Positions 1-7,875 of a DNA stretch of 64,000 nucleotides are shown here, in pieces (within the stretch, counting starts at the first letter, position 1; every line of letters starts with the position of its first letter). This DNA is from Acidaminobacterium chupaoyuni (lineage in GTDB: Bacteria > Bacillota > Clostridia > Oscillospirales > Butyricicoccaceae). The notes below the pieces were generated by a model. That model ran no database searches and was not told the DNA's origin. It saw only the letters and a program-made list of their open reading frames with translations. The stretch is taken from assembly GCA_047936785.1 (NCBI GenBank), contig CP176394.1. One strand, given 5' to 3'. The translations under genes were made by a program, and so were the position numbers.

Positions 1-444
1 GTCCTCTTCGGTGGGAACGCCCACCAGATGCGCGCCGTAAGAACGGAAGGTGTTCAGGCAGCCGATGAAAGAAGGATCTTCGCAGATCACGGTGTCGCCT
101 TCGTTGAGCAGGCATTTCGAAAGCAGATCCGCCGCCTGCTGAGAGCCGCTGGTGATCAGGATCTCGTTGAACGGCTGGTCGATGCGGAAAGTTTCGCGGA
201 TATAATTTTTCACGGTCTCACGCAGCGGAGGATAGCCTTCGCTGACGGAATATTGAAGCATCGAAGTAGGGTTTTCGCGGAAAACACGGTCTGTGATCTC
301 GCGGATGGCTTCCACAGGAAAAGTGGCGGGCGAAGGGTTTCCGCCGCCGAAAGCGATGATCGCGGGGTCATTGGCCAGTTTGAATAATTCACGAATGATC
401 GAACCTTTCATGTTCGCCATTTTATCGGAAATATGAAATTCCAT
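1..444 (-). CDS. PLP-dependent aminotransferase (LysN/MocR-type class I fold), 3' end outside window
   Basis: Reading leftward from the ATG at 444, the frame stays open for 148 codons and runs off the window edge. The translation starts MEFHISDKMANMKGS and contains AIIAFGGGNPSPATFP, a tyrosine-serine 'LQYSVSEGYPPLRE' segment and 'ITSGSQQAADLL'. These are hallmarks of the N-terminal half of fold-type I aminotransferases of the 2-aminoadipate/valine type. The PLP lysine lies in the missing part. A GGAGAG ribosome site sits just upstream of the ATG. Substrate cannot be told from this piece; an amino-acid transaminase would fit the neighbouring amino-acid catabolism genes. The family assignment is firm and the precise activity is unknown. 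Confidence 0.85.
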   Translation of the reverse strand, partial: MEFHISDKMANMKGSIIRELFKLANDPAIIAFGGGNPSPATFPVEAIREITDRVFRENPTSMLQYSVSEGYPPLRETVKNYIRETFRIDQPFNEILITSGSQQAADLLSKCLLNEGDTVICEDPSFIGCLNTFRSYGAHLVGVPTEED

Positions 445-518
445 GGGTTCTCTCTCCTTTTTGCACAAAAAATCAGCGTCATTTTTGGCGCCGTTTGTTT
501 GTTCTTTCTTCATTACTA

Positions 519-547
519 TTAGTACACCATTTCACAGATTTTTGCAA
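519..547 (-). promoter_or_regulatory. Sigma-A-type promoter for the aminotransferase
   Basis: On the minus strand TTGCAA (542-547) and TACTAA (519-524) are separated by exactly 17 bp, about 75 bp ahead of the aminotransferase start codon. Confidence 0.5.
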
Positions 548-601
548 GTAAATTTGGAAAATTTCACAGTCCGTTTTCTTTCCTTTTTCTCCGGCGGCGC
601 C

Positions 602-630
602 GTATAAAAACCGCCGCTTACGGCAGACTA
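602..630 (+). promoter_or_regulatory. Candidate forespore sigma-G/F promoter of spoVACDE
   Basis: GTATA at 602-606 and CAGACTA at 624-630, spaced 17 bp apart, resemble the forespore pattern (G-x-ATA about 17-18 bp before CATnnTA) with one mismatch in the -10 element. It lies 33 bp ahead of spoVAC, which in characterised spore formers is transcribed by sigma-G. This is an inference from motif and context only. Confidence 0.4.
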
Positions 631-663
631 AACGCAGGAATACTTGAAAAAAGGAAGGTCTTT

Positions 664-1101
664 ATGAAAATCACCAACGAAGAATATAAAAAGATCTATC
701 AAAAAGCCTCGCCGCGTTCCCCCATGCTCAAAGATGTGGTGATGGCTTTTCTGGTGGGCGGCGCCATCTGCACCTTTGCGCAATTCATCAAAAATTATTA
801 TATCAGCCTGGGCTGGGGCCAGAAAACGGTGGCTTCGGCGCTTTCCATCACCATGGTGTTTCTGGGCGTGCTGCTCACCGATCTGCGCATCTACCCCAAG
901 CTTGCCAAATATGCGGGCGCGGGCACCATCGTTCCCATCACGGGCTTTGCCAATTCCATCGCCGCCCCGGCCGTGGAATTCAAGACCGAAGGGCTGGTTT
1001 TGGGCACCTGTGTGAAGATGTTCACCATCGCGGGCCCCGTTCTCGTTTGCGGCGTGACCGCTTCGATGCTTTACGGCCTGCTTTATTATTTTATGGGTTA
1101 G
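664..1101 (+). CDS. spoVAC: Stage V sporulation protein AC
   Basis: A 145-residue integral membrane protein of the SpoVAC/SpoVAEB family. The sequence has a basic N-terminus (KKIYQKASPRSP) followed by several hydrophobic helices with the conserved stretches 'AFLVGGAICTFAQ', 'LGVLLTDLRIYPKLAKYAGAGTIVPITGFANSI' and 'EFKTEGLVLG'. In Bacillus, SpoVAC forms a mechanosensitive channel in the spore inner membrane through which dipicolinic acid moves. AAGGAAGG precedes the ATG. It is the first of three tightly packed genes, the minimal spoVACDE set common in Clostridia; spoVAA, spoVAB and spoVAF are not adjacent. Confidence 0.95.
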   Translation: MKITNEEYKKIYQKASPRSPMLKDVVMAFLVGGAICTFAQFIKNYYISLGWGQKTVASALSITMVFLGVLLTDLRIYPKLAKYAGAGTIVPITGFANSIAAPAVEFKTEGLVLGTCVKMFTIAGPVLVCGVTASMLYGLLYYFMG

Positions 1102-1111
1102 GAGGGGCATG

Positions 1112-2116
1112 ATGAAAAAGCAAGGTTACACCATCACATTCGATGACCCGCCCCGCGTGCTTTCCTATGCTTCCGCCGTGGGCAAAAAAGAAGGCTCCGG
1201 CCCGCTTGCCGACGCCTTCGATTTTATCAGCGACGACGATACCTTCGGCGAGCGCACCTGGGAAAAATCAGAAAGCCGCATGATGTCCATCGCTTTTGAA
1301 AAAGCTTTGCAAAAAGGCAACCTGCCCATGTCGCAGCTGGGCTGTGTGATGGGCGGCGATCTGCTCAACCAATGCATCGGCACGACCTTCGGCCTGCGCC
1401 CCTCGGGCGTTCCGTTTCTGGGGCTTTACGGCGCCTGCTCCACCATGGCCGAAGGGCTGCTGCTGGCTTCCTGCATGATCGACGGCGGCTTTGAACCCAC
1501 GGCCTGCGCCATCACCTCTTCTCATTTCTGCGCGGCCGAGCGGCAATATCGCTATCCGCTGGAATATGGCGGCCAGCGCCCCCAGACAGCCCAGTGGACA
1601 GCCACGGCATCCGGCGCGGTGGTGCTGCAAAAAGGCGGCAGCGGCATCAAGATCACCAAAGCCACCCCGGGCCGCATTTTTGATCCCGGCGTCACGGCGG
1701 CGGCCAACATGGGCGCGGCCATGGCCCAATCGGCTTATGAGACCCTCAGCGCCTTTTTCACCGATACGAAAACAGGCCCCTGCGATTATGATCTCATCGT
1801 CACGGGCGACCTGGGGCGGGTGGGCCACCAGATCGTCATCGAGCTGTTTCAGAAAGACGGCATCGATATGAAACCCACCTATGATGACTGCGGCCTGATG
1901 CTTTATGACGGAACGCAGGATGTGCATTCGGGCGGCAGCGGCTGCGGCTGCTCGGCGGCGGTGCTTTGTTCTTATCTGCTGGGCTCGCTGGAAAAAAAGA
2001 TTCTGAAAAAGGTGCTGTTTTGCGGAACGGGCGCTTTGCTCAGCCCCACTTCCACCAATCAGGGCGAAAGCATCCCCGGCATCTGCCATCTTGTGTGTCT
2101 GGAGGCTGATCTGTAA
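1112..2116 (+). CDS. spoVAD: Stage V sporulation protein AD
   Basis: A soluble protein with the thiolase-like fold of SpoVAD, which binds Ca-dipicolinate during loading of the spore core. Recognisable segments are 'SYASAVGKKEGSGPLADAFD', 'QCIGTTFGLRPSGVPFLGLYGACSTMAEGL', 'ATGSGA'-like 'TATASGAVVL' and 'HSGGSGCGCSAAVL'. Two ATGs occur at 1109 and 1112. The second is preferred because the GGAGGGG ribosome site (1101-1107) is too close to the first. The gene starts 10 bp after spoVAC stops and ends overlapping the start of spoVAE, so translation is probably coupled. Confidence 0.95.
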   Translation: MKKQGYTITFDDPPRVLSYASAVGKKEGSGPLADAFDFISDDDTFGERTWEKSESRMMSIAFEKALQKGNLPMSQLGCVMGGDLLNQCIGTTFGLRPSGVPFLGLYGACSTMAEGLLLASCMIDGGFEPTACAITSSHFCAAERQYRYPLEYGGQRPQTAQWTATASGAVVLQKGGSGIKITKATPGRIFDPGVTAAANMGAAMAQSAYETLSAFFTDTKTGPCDYDLIVTGDLGRVGHQIVIELFQKDGIDMKPTYDDCGLMLYDGTQDVHSGGSGCGCSAAVLCSYLLGSLEKKILKKVLFCGTGALLSPTSTNQGESIPGICHLVCLEADL

Positions 2117-2472
2117 TGGAATATGTGAAAGCGTTCCTCACGGCGGGCATCATCTGCGCCATCAGCCAGGTGCTGATCGATCGAACAAAGCTGACCCCCG
2201 CCCGCATTCTGGTCAGCTATGTGGTTCTTGGCGTGGTGCTGACGGGCCTGGGGCTTTATGAACCCATTGTCAAATGGGGCGGCGCGGGCGCCACCGTTCC
2301 CCTTTTGGGCTTTGGCTATGCCATGGCAGAAGGCGTGAAAGAAGCCATCGCCCAGCAAGGCTTTTTAGGGGTGTTCACGGGCGGATTTTCCGCCACGGCG
2401 GGCGGCATCGCCGCGGCGGTGGCCTTCTCTTTCCTCGGCGCGCTGATCTTCCGCAGCGGCGATAAATCTTAA
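2116..2472 (+). CDS. spoVAE: Stage V sporulation protein AE (SpoVAEB type)
   Basis: A 118-residue membrane protein paralogous to SpoVAC: 'YVKAFLTAGIICAISQVLIDRTKLTPARILVSYVVLGVVLTGLGLYEPIVKWGGAGATVPLLGFG' style helices with the conserved GAGATVP loop. Its ATG overlaps the TAA of spoVAD (TAATG), implying translational coupling. It is the last gene of the spoVA operon and is followed by a strong terminator. It works with SpoVAC and SpoVAD in dipicolinate movement across the spore inner membrane. Confidence 0.93.
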   Translation: MEYVKAFLTAGIICAISQVLIDRTKLTPARILVSYVVLGVVLTGLGLYEPIVKWGGAGATVPLLGFGYAMAEGVKEAIAQQGFLGVFTGGFSATAGGIAAAVAFSFLGALIFRSGDKS

Positions 2473-2481
2473 TTTTCTCCA

Positions 2482-2527
2482 AATAAAAAAGCCGCCCCGC
2501 CGTTCCCGATAAACGGCGGGGCGCTGT
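2482..2527. terminator. Bidirectional intrinsic terminator between spoVAE and dsdA
   Basis: An 11-bp GC-rich stem (2494-2504 with 2512-2522) is flanked by an A-tract on the left (2482-2490) and a T-tract on the right. It serves the two convergent transcription units. Confidence 0.85.
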
Positions 2528-2545
2528 TTTGCTTTCAAAGGTTGG

Positions 2546-3907
2546 TTATTCCTTCCAGGCAAGGCCTTTTTGATAATAGCCCTTCATCACATCTTCCGGC
2601 ACCATGCTGCCGCCGGTGGCCCAGGGCAGATAAACGGCGTTCTCCATGATCTTTTCGTCAAGGCCGTTTGCGCGGCGATATTCCTCGCCCTGCCGGCTGC
2701 CCAGCAGCCAAACGGGGCCCATCATGCCCGCCAGCGCCGAAGGCTCCAGGCGGATGTCTTCCAGATGGGCGAGCTTCGTCAGCAGATGATACATCCGTTC
2801 ATCGCTGATGGTATAACTGCCGCTGAGGAAAGGCTGGATGGTTTTACCCACAAAGCTGGAAGCGCGGCCCACGGCCAGCCCGTCGGCGGCGGTGAGGTTA
2901 TCGATGCCGAAATCCTGCACGCAGACTTTGTCGTGAAGCCCGGTGACCAGCCCCAGCATCATGCAGGGCGCGTGGGTGGGTTCAGCGAAGAAGCAATGCA
3001 CGGCATCGCCGTAAACCAGCTTCAGGCCAAAGGCCACGCCACCGGGGCCGCCGCCCACGCCGCAGGGCAAAAAGGCAAACAGCGGATGTTTGTCATCCAC
3101 CACGGTGCCGCGTTCTTCCAGCTGTTTTTGCAGCCTCAGCGCCGCCACGGCATATCCCATAAACAGGTTGACGGAATTTTCGTCATCCACAAAATAGCAG
3201 TTCGGGTCTTGCTCGGCCAGCTTGCGGCCTTCGGTAACGGCCTTGCTGTAATCATCGGGATATTCCATCACGGTGACGCCCTTGCTGCGCAGCAGATCCT
3301 TTTTCCACTGGCGCGCGTCGGCAGACATATGCACCGTTACATGGAAGCCCAGCTGGGCGCTCATGATGCCGATGGAAAGGCCCAGATTGCCCGTGGAGCC
3401 CACGGCGATGGAATATTGTGAAAAGAATGCGCGGTATTTTTCGCTGTGCAGAACGGAATAATCATCCGTCAGCTTCAGCCCGCCCTTTTCAAGGGCCAGG
3501 GTCTCGGCATGCTTCAGCACTTCATAAATGCCGCCGCGCGCTTTAATGGAACCGGAAATGGGCAGATGACTGTCGCATTTGAGCAGCATTTTGCCCGGCA
3601 GGCGGCAATGATTTTCTGTTTCTAAATAAGCGCGCATGGCGTCGATTTCGCATAACGGCGATTCAATGATGCCGCCCGTTGCCTGTGTGGCGGGGAAAGC
3701 CTTCATAATATAAGGCGCGAACCGTTCCAGTCTTGCCTGCGCGTCGCGCACATCCTCCATCGAAAGCCTGCATTGCTTCAAAGCTTCTTCTGTGGGAAGA
3801 TGGCGGGGGTTGACCCAAAAGGTTTCTTTCAGATGCACCATATCCCCCAAAACGGGATAGGTTTCGATCCACTGCGCAATGGTTTTGCCTTGAATGTTCT
3901 GATTCAT
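2546..3907 (-). CDS. dsdA: D-serine ammonia-lyase
   Basis: A PLP enzyme that deaminates D-serine to pyruvate and ammonia. Near-diagnostic motifs are 'LLKCDSHLPISGSIKARGG', containing the PLP lysine (about residue 122), and the phosphate-binding loop 'PCGVGGGPGG'. Length (453 aa) is normal for DsdA. Two ATGs occur at 3910 and 3907; the second has the better spacing from GGAGGG. The gene stands alone, with its own promoter-like sequence and a shared terminator. It adds to the amino-acid-degrading character of this region. No dsdC-like regulator or dsdX-like permease is adjacent. Confidence 0.95.
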   Translation of the reverse strand: MNQNIQGKTIAQWIETYPVLGDMVHLKETFWVNPRHLPTEEALKQCRLSMEDVRDAQARLERFAPYIMKAFPATQATGGIIESPLCEIDAMRAYLETENHCRLPGKMLLKCDSHLPISGSIKARGGIYEVLKHAETLALEKGGLKLTDDYSVLHSEKYRAFFSQYSIAVGSTGNLGLSIGIMSAQLGFHVTVHMSADARQWKKDLLRSKGVTVMEYPDDYSKAVTEGRKLAEQDPNCYFVDDENSVNLFMGYAVAALRLQKQLEERGTVVDDKHPLFAFLPCGVGGGPGGVAFGLKLVYGDAVHCFFAEPTHAPCMMLGLVTGLHDKVCVQDFGIDNLTAADGLAVGRASSFVGKTIQPFLSGSYTISDERMYHLLTKLAHLEDIRLEPSALAGMMGPVWLLGSRQGEEYRRANGLDEKIMENAVYLPWATGGSMVPEDVMKGYYQKGLAWKE

Positions 3908-3961
3908 CATGTCCCTCCGTTAATGATTCGGTGATCGCGTTTTCTTGTTTCAAACATTAAC

Positions 3962-3989
3962 AGTCTATCATATCTGCGCGAAAGTTCAA
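3962..3989 (-). promoter_or_regulatory. Probable sigma-A promoter of dsdA
   Basis: Minus-strand TTGAAC (3984-3989) and TAGACT (3962-3967) are separated by 16 bp, about 55 bp ahead of the dsdA start. Confidence 0.45.
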
Positions 3990-4104
3990 TGTTTCCTTGC
4001 AAAATAACCGGGAAAGCCCATAAATTCCACCTGCTTCTCTTGATTGGATTTCGCTTTTGTGTTAGGGTTGTTCTATAGAAATCCATTGCGAAGGAGACAC
4101 TGCC

Positions 4105-5199
4105 ATGAAACAATGCCCTCATTGCGGAGCGTTGATGTCCGATACCGATACCTTCTGCCCTTCCTGCGGAAAATCGCCCCTTCAAGACGATATTCCCCCG
4201 GAAATGCCGACCCGCACGCCGGAAGACGAAGAAGTTGAGCGTCTTCTGCGCGAATTCCGTCAGGAAGAAGAGCGGCGCAATCAAGAGATCGCCGCCCGCC
4301 GCCGCCATGCTTCCGCGGGCGAAAACGCTTCTTCTTTTGAAGAAGAGCCCACCAAGGTCATCACGCGCCCGGAACCCCGGCCTCAGGCCGCCCAGCCGCA
4401 CCGGCAGCCGCCTGTGCATCACGAACAGCCCCGCCGTCCGGCCCGCGAAAAATCCCGCCCCCATGATAAAAAAGCCTTTGCTTTGTTCCCCAAACAGAAA
4501 CCGGCTTCTGCGGCGCGGCAGAAAGCAGCGCCCGCCACGAAAAACCACAAGGCGTTCGATATCGCCGAAGAAGAACCCTTTTCGCCGCGCAAAACGCCCC
4601 GCGCCCTGCCCTGGCTGGTGTTCGGGCTCATTTGCGCCGCGCTGGCCATCTGGGGGTTCACCCGCATGTTTTCTTCGATGAACGACACCCCCGCCAAAAC
4701 GGAAGACACCCAAAAAGAACAGAGCGCTTCTTCGGGCGAAAGCGGCAGCGGCAGCGCGCTGCCCGCGGTGGCGGCCCCCTATGCCGCCGATTATCTGGGC
4801 AAAACCGTGGAAGAAGTGCAGAAGCTTCTGGGCCAGGGCGCCATCATGCCCGATGAAGGCTGGAACGGTTCGCGCTATTTCTATTATGAAAGCAGCCCCT
4901 TCGCCTTTTATTTCAACCCCGAAAAATGGGATAAGGTCACCGGGAAGGAACAGGTGGTCAGCATCGATGTTTCCAAGGGCGGCAGCGTGCGCGAAAAGCT
5001 GGCCAGCAATTTCACTTTGAGCCAGATCAAAAAAGCCGCCGGAACCGAAGTGCAGCTCCATGTGCCCTCTTCGCCGCAGGATACACAGGAATGGTTTGTG
5101 GAACTGACCTATGACGCCTATACCGTGGTATTCACATGGGATCAGAGCGATATGGAACAGCCCGCCCAGTTTGCCACCATCCGTTTAAAAAGCGAATAG
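4105..5199 (+). CDS. Zinc-ribbon single-pass membrane protein, function unknown
   Basis: 364 residues. An N-terminal zinc ribbon with paired cysteines (C4-x2-C7, C18-x2-C21) is followed by a long charged and proline/arginine-rich region (about 40-160). A single membrane helix lies at about 168-187, then a Ser/Gly-rich spacer and a C-terminal domain of about 150 residues that would lie outside the cell. The latter includes 'AADYLGKTVEEVQKLLGQ' and 'DKVTGKEQVVSIDV'. This layout is common in Clostridial proteins of unknown role. AAGGAGA precedes the ATG. No obvious operon partner is present; the next gene has its own promoter. I do not recognise a specific function. Confidence 0.8.
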   Translation: MKQCPHCGALMSDTDTFCPSCGKSPLQDDIPPEMPTRTPEDEEVERLLREFRQEEERRNQEIAARRRHASAGENASSFEEEPTKVITRPEPRPQAAQPHRQPPVHHEQPRRPAREKSRPHDKKAFALFPKQKPASAARQKAAPATKNHKAFDIAEEEPFSPRKTPRALPWLVFGLICAALAIWGFTRMFSSMNDTPAKTEDTQKEQSASSGESGSGSALPAVAAPYAADYLGKTVEEVQKLLGQGAIMPDEGWNGSRYFYYESSPFAFYFNPEKWDKVTGKEQVVSIDVSKGGSVREKLASNFTLSQIKKAAGTEVQLHVPSSPQDTQEWFVELTYDAYTVVFTWDQSDMEQPAQFATIRLKSE

Positions 5200-5295
5200 T
5201 CTTTCGGGCGTTTTCCCCTGTTTATTTCAGATTTTTACAGCGTTTTATACAAAGTTCAGTATCTAAATTTGTTACCTCTTTCTCTGTGTGATGCT

Positions 5296-5324
5296 TTGAC
5301 ATTCCGCAGGGAAAGAGGTATTCT
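5296..5324 (+). promoter_or_regulatory. Sigma-A promoter of the first amidohydrolase
   Basis: TTGACA (5296-5301) and TATTCT (5319-5324) with a 17-bp spacer, 41 bp ahead of the start codon. Confidence 0.7.
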
Positions 5325-5364
5325 TTTAATAGCTATCGAAATTCATTTTTAGGAGGAAAAACCC

Positions 5365-6534
5365 ATGATCCTGATTAAAAACGGCCATATCAAAACAATG
5401 GCAGGCCCCGATATCGAAAACGGCCAGATCCTTCTTGACGGCGGCAAAATCGCCGCGATCGGCAAAACCGTCAACGCCCCTGCCGACGCGCAGGTGATCG
5501 ACGCGGCCGGATGCCTGGTTGCCCCCGGCTTTGTGGAAGGCCATTGCCATATCGGCCTCGATGAAGAAGCCATCGGTTTTGAAGGCGATGACTATAACGA
5601 AATGACCGACCCCGTCACCCCGCAGATGCGCGGCATCGACGGCCTCAACCCCATGGATGAAGCATTTTACGACGCTGCAAGCCATGGCGTTACCACCGCG
5701 GTAACCGGCCCCGGCTCTGCCAATGTGGTGGGCGGCACCTTTGTTGCCGTCAAGCTGCATGGCAAGCGCGTTGACAACATGGTGGTGAAAAACCCCGTTG
5801 CCATGAAGATCGCTTTCGGCGAAAACCCCAAGCGCTGCTATGGCCAGGCCCAGAAGAAAGCCCCGCTGACCCGCATGGGCACCGCCGCTTTGCTGCGCGA
5901 AGTGCTGATCAAGGCTGAAAATTACCGCCAGGAAATGGATGCCTATGAAGCAGACCCCAAAAACAACAAAAAGCCCACCTTTGATATGAAGCTTCACGCC
6001 ATGCTGCCCGTTATGCGCAAAGAGATCCCTCTGAAAGCCCATGCACACCGCGCCGATGATATCTTCACCGCGCTGCGCATCGCCAAAGAATTCGATCTGC
6101 CCATGACGCTGGATCATTGCACAGAAGGCCATCTGATCGCCGATGAACTGGTGAAAGAGGGCAAAGATGTTCTGGTCGGGCCGACTTTCGGCGCAAAATC
6201 GAAATTCGAACTGAAGAACAAAACATGGGATACCCCCAAGACCGTGGTGGAAGCTGGCCTGAAAGCCGCCATCATCACCGATGCTCCCGTTATCCCGCTG
6301 AAATATCTGCCCCTCTGCGCGGGCCTTGCCATCAACGCCGGCCTTGCTGAAGAAGAGGCATGGAAAGCCGTCACCATCAACCCCGCCCAGATCACCGGCA
6401 TTGCCGACCGCGTGGGCAGCCTTGAAGTGGGCAAAGACGCCGATGTCGCCATCTATCGCGGCAACCCGCTGAAAGACCTGCAATATACAACCCTTTACAC
6501 CATCATCGACGGCGAGATCGTTCACAAGGCATAA
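5365..6534 (+). CDS. Amidohydrolase-superfamily metal-dependent hydrolase (copy 1)
   Basis: 389 residues of the amidohydrolase fold, closest in style to imidazolonepropionase/dihydroorotase-like enzymes. Visible elements are an N-terminal beta-sandwich part ('LIKNGHIKTM...VIDAAG'), the first metal motif EGHCH (H60, H62), 'KAHAHRADDI' and 'DHCTEGH' as further metal histidines, and a late aspartate in 'IITDAPV'. It closes with the usual 'GKDADVAIYRGNPL' strand. AGGAGG precedes the ATG. It is followed by a terminator and then a paralogue of equal length. Substrate is unknown; such enzymes cleave cyclic or acylated amide bonds, and peptide or amino-acid derivative catabolism is a reasonable inference. 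Confidence 0.88.
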   Translation: MILIKNGHIKTMAGPDIENGQILLDGGKIAAIGKTVNAPADAQVIDAAGCLVAPGFVEGHCHIGLDEEAIGFEGDDYNEMTDPVTPQMRGIDGLNPMDEAFYDAASHGVTTAVTGPGSANVVGGTFVAVKLHGKRVDNMVVKNPVAMKIAFGENPKRCYGQAQKKAPLTRMGTAALLREVLIKAENYRQEMDAYEADPKNNKKPTFDMKLHAMLPVMRKEIPLKAHAHRADDIFTALRIAKEFDLPMTLDHCTEGHLIADELVKEGKDVLVGPTFGAKSKFELKNKTWDTPKTVVEAGLKAAIITDAPVIPLKYLPLCAGLAINAGLAEEEAWKAVTINPAQITGIADRVGSLEVGKDADVAIYRGNPLKDLQYTTLYTIIDGEIVHKA

Positions 6535-6550
6535 CACAGGCAATTTTACA

Positions 6551-6585
6551 AAGGCCGAAGGGCAGCCACCTTCGGCCTTCTTTTT
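6551..6585 (+). terminator. Intrinsic terminator between the two amidohydrolases
   Basis: An 11-bp stem (6551-6561 with 6569-6579) followed by a T-run at 6581-6585. It suggests the second copy is expressed partly by read-through or from its own signals. Confidence 0.8.
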
Positions 6586-6614
6586 AGAAAACATGAAAAA
6601 CAGGAGGAACTCCC

Positions 6615-7784
6615 ATGATTCTGATTAAAAACGGCCACATCAAAACAATGGCCGGCCCCGATATTGAAAACGGCCAGATCCTTCTCGACGGCGCGAAGAT
6701 CGTCGCCGTGGGCAAAACCGTGAACGCCCCTGCCGATGCGCAGGTCATCGACGCCGCGGGATGCCTCGTCACCCCCGGCCTCATCGACGGCCACTGCCAT
6801 ATCGGCATGGAAGAATCGGGCATTCGCTTTGAAGGTTCCGACGGCAACGAAATGTCTGACCCCATCACCTCTCACATCCGCGGCATCGACGGCATGAACC
6901 CCATGGATGAAACCATCGGTCAGGCTGCCGCCGCCGGCGTGACCACCGCCGTAACAGGCCCCGGTTCCGCCAATGTGGTGGGCGGAACTTTCGCCGCCGT
7001 GAAAATGGCAGGCAAGCGCATCGACAACATGATTTTGAAAGATCCCGTCGCCATGAAATGCGCCTTCGGCGAAAACCCCAAGCGCTGCTATGGCCAGGGC
7101 ATGAAAAAAATGCCTATGACCCGCATGGGCACCGCGGCTCTGCTGCGCGAGCTGCTGTTCAAGGCCAACGAATATAACGACGCTCTGCTGGCCCACGAAA
7201 AAGACCCCAAGAACAACAAAAAGCCCACTTACGACATGAAGCTGGAAGCGATGCTGCCTGTTGTTCGCAAAGAAATCCCCCTGAAGGCCCATGCGCACCG
7301 CGCCGATGATATCTTCACCGCGCTGCGCATCGCCAAAGAGTTCAATGTCGGCATGACACTGGATCACTGCACAGAAGGCCACTTGATCGCCGATGAGCTC
7401 ATCAAAGAAGGCCGCGGCGTGTTCGTTGGCCCCACTTTGGGCGATAAGAGCAAATTCGAGCTTTCCAACAAGAGCTGGGAAACCCCCAAGGCCGTGGTGG
7501 AAGCGGGCTTGAAAGCCGCCATCATCACCGATGCCCCCGTTCTGCCTCTGGATAGCCTGGCCATGTGCGCGGGTCTGGCGGTCAACGCCGGTCTGCCCGA
7601 GCAGGAGGCCTGGAAATGCATCACCATCAACCCCGCCGAAATCATCGGCATTGCCGACCGCGTGGGCAGCCTTGAAGCGGGCAAAGACGCCGATGTGGCC
7701 ATTTTCCGCGGCAACCCCATCACCGATATCCAATATGAAACGGTTTACACCATCATCAACGGCGAGATCGTTCATCAGGCATAA
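6615..7784 (+). CDS. Amidohydrolase-superfamily metal-dependent hydrolase (copy 2)
   Basis: A full-length paralogue (389 aa) of the preceding gene, collinear throughout and identical in its first 26 residues. The metal motifs are kept: DGHCH, KAHAHRADDI, DHCTEGH and ITDAPV. Differences cluster around residues 60-110, where the active-site entrance is likely to be, so substrate range may differ. AGGAGG lies upstream of the ATG. Both genes most likely arose by tandem duplication, with the 5' end possibly kept alike by gene conversion. Confidence 0.88.
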   Translation: MILIKNGHIKTMAGPDIENGQILLDGAKIVAVGKTVNAPADAQVIDAAGCLVTPGLIDGHCHIGMEESGIRFEGSDGNEMSDPITSHIRGIDGMNPMDETIGQAAAAGVTTAVTGPGSANVVGGTFAAVKMAGKRIDNMILKDPVAMKCAFGENPKRCYGQGMKKMPMTRMGTAALLRELLFKANEYNDALLAHEKDPKNNKKPTYDMKLEAMLPVVRKEIPLKAHAHRADDIFTALRIAKEFNVGMTLDHCTEGHLIADELIKEGRGVFVGPTLGDKSKFELSNKSWETPKAVVEAGLKAAIITDAPVLPLDSLAMCAGLAVNAGLPEQEAWKCITINPAEIIGIADRVGSLEAGKDADVAIFRGNPITDIQYETVYTIINGEIVHQA

Positions 7785-7801
7785 AAGCGTTGCTTTTTCT
7801 A

Positions 7802-7837
7802 AAAAAGAGAGTGCGAAGCATTTCGCACTCTCTTTTT
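7802..7837. terminator. Bidirectional terminator between convergent genes
   Basis: A 16-bp perfect stem (7802-7817 with 7822-7837) with A-tract and T-tract ends. It serves the amidohydrolase (+) and the M20 peptidase (-). Confidence 0.85.
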
Positions 7838-7875
7838 ATATGCTTTCAAAAGGGCTGTTCTGTGCCCCGCGGCCA

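Noticed and set aside
1268..2089. Long minus-strand open frame opposite spoVAD
   Set aside because: It is a His/Ala/Gly-rich shadow typical of the antisense of GC-rich coding DNA; spoVAD is certain on the other strand. The same reasoning removes the long antisense frames at 3907-5061, 5326-6594, 6546-7775, 2570-3421, 22749-23687, 23775-24872, 24865-25974 and 29836-31308.
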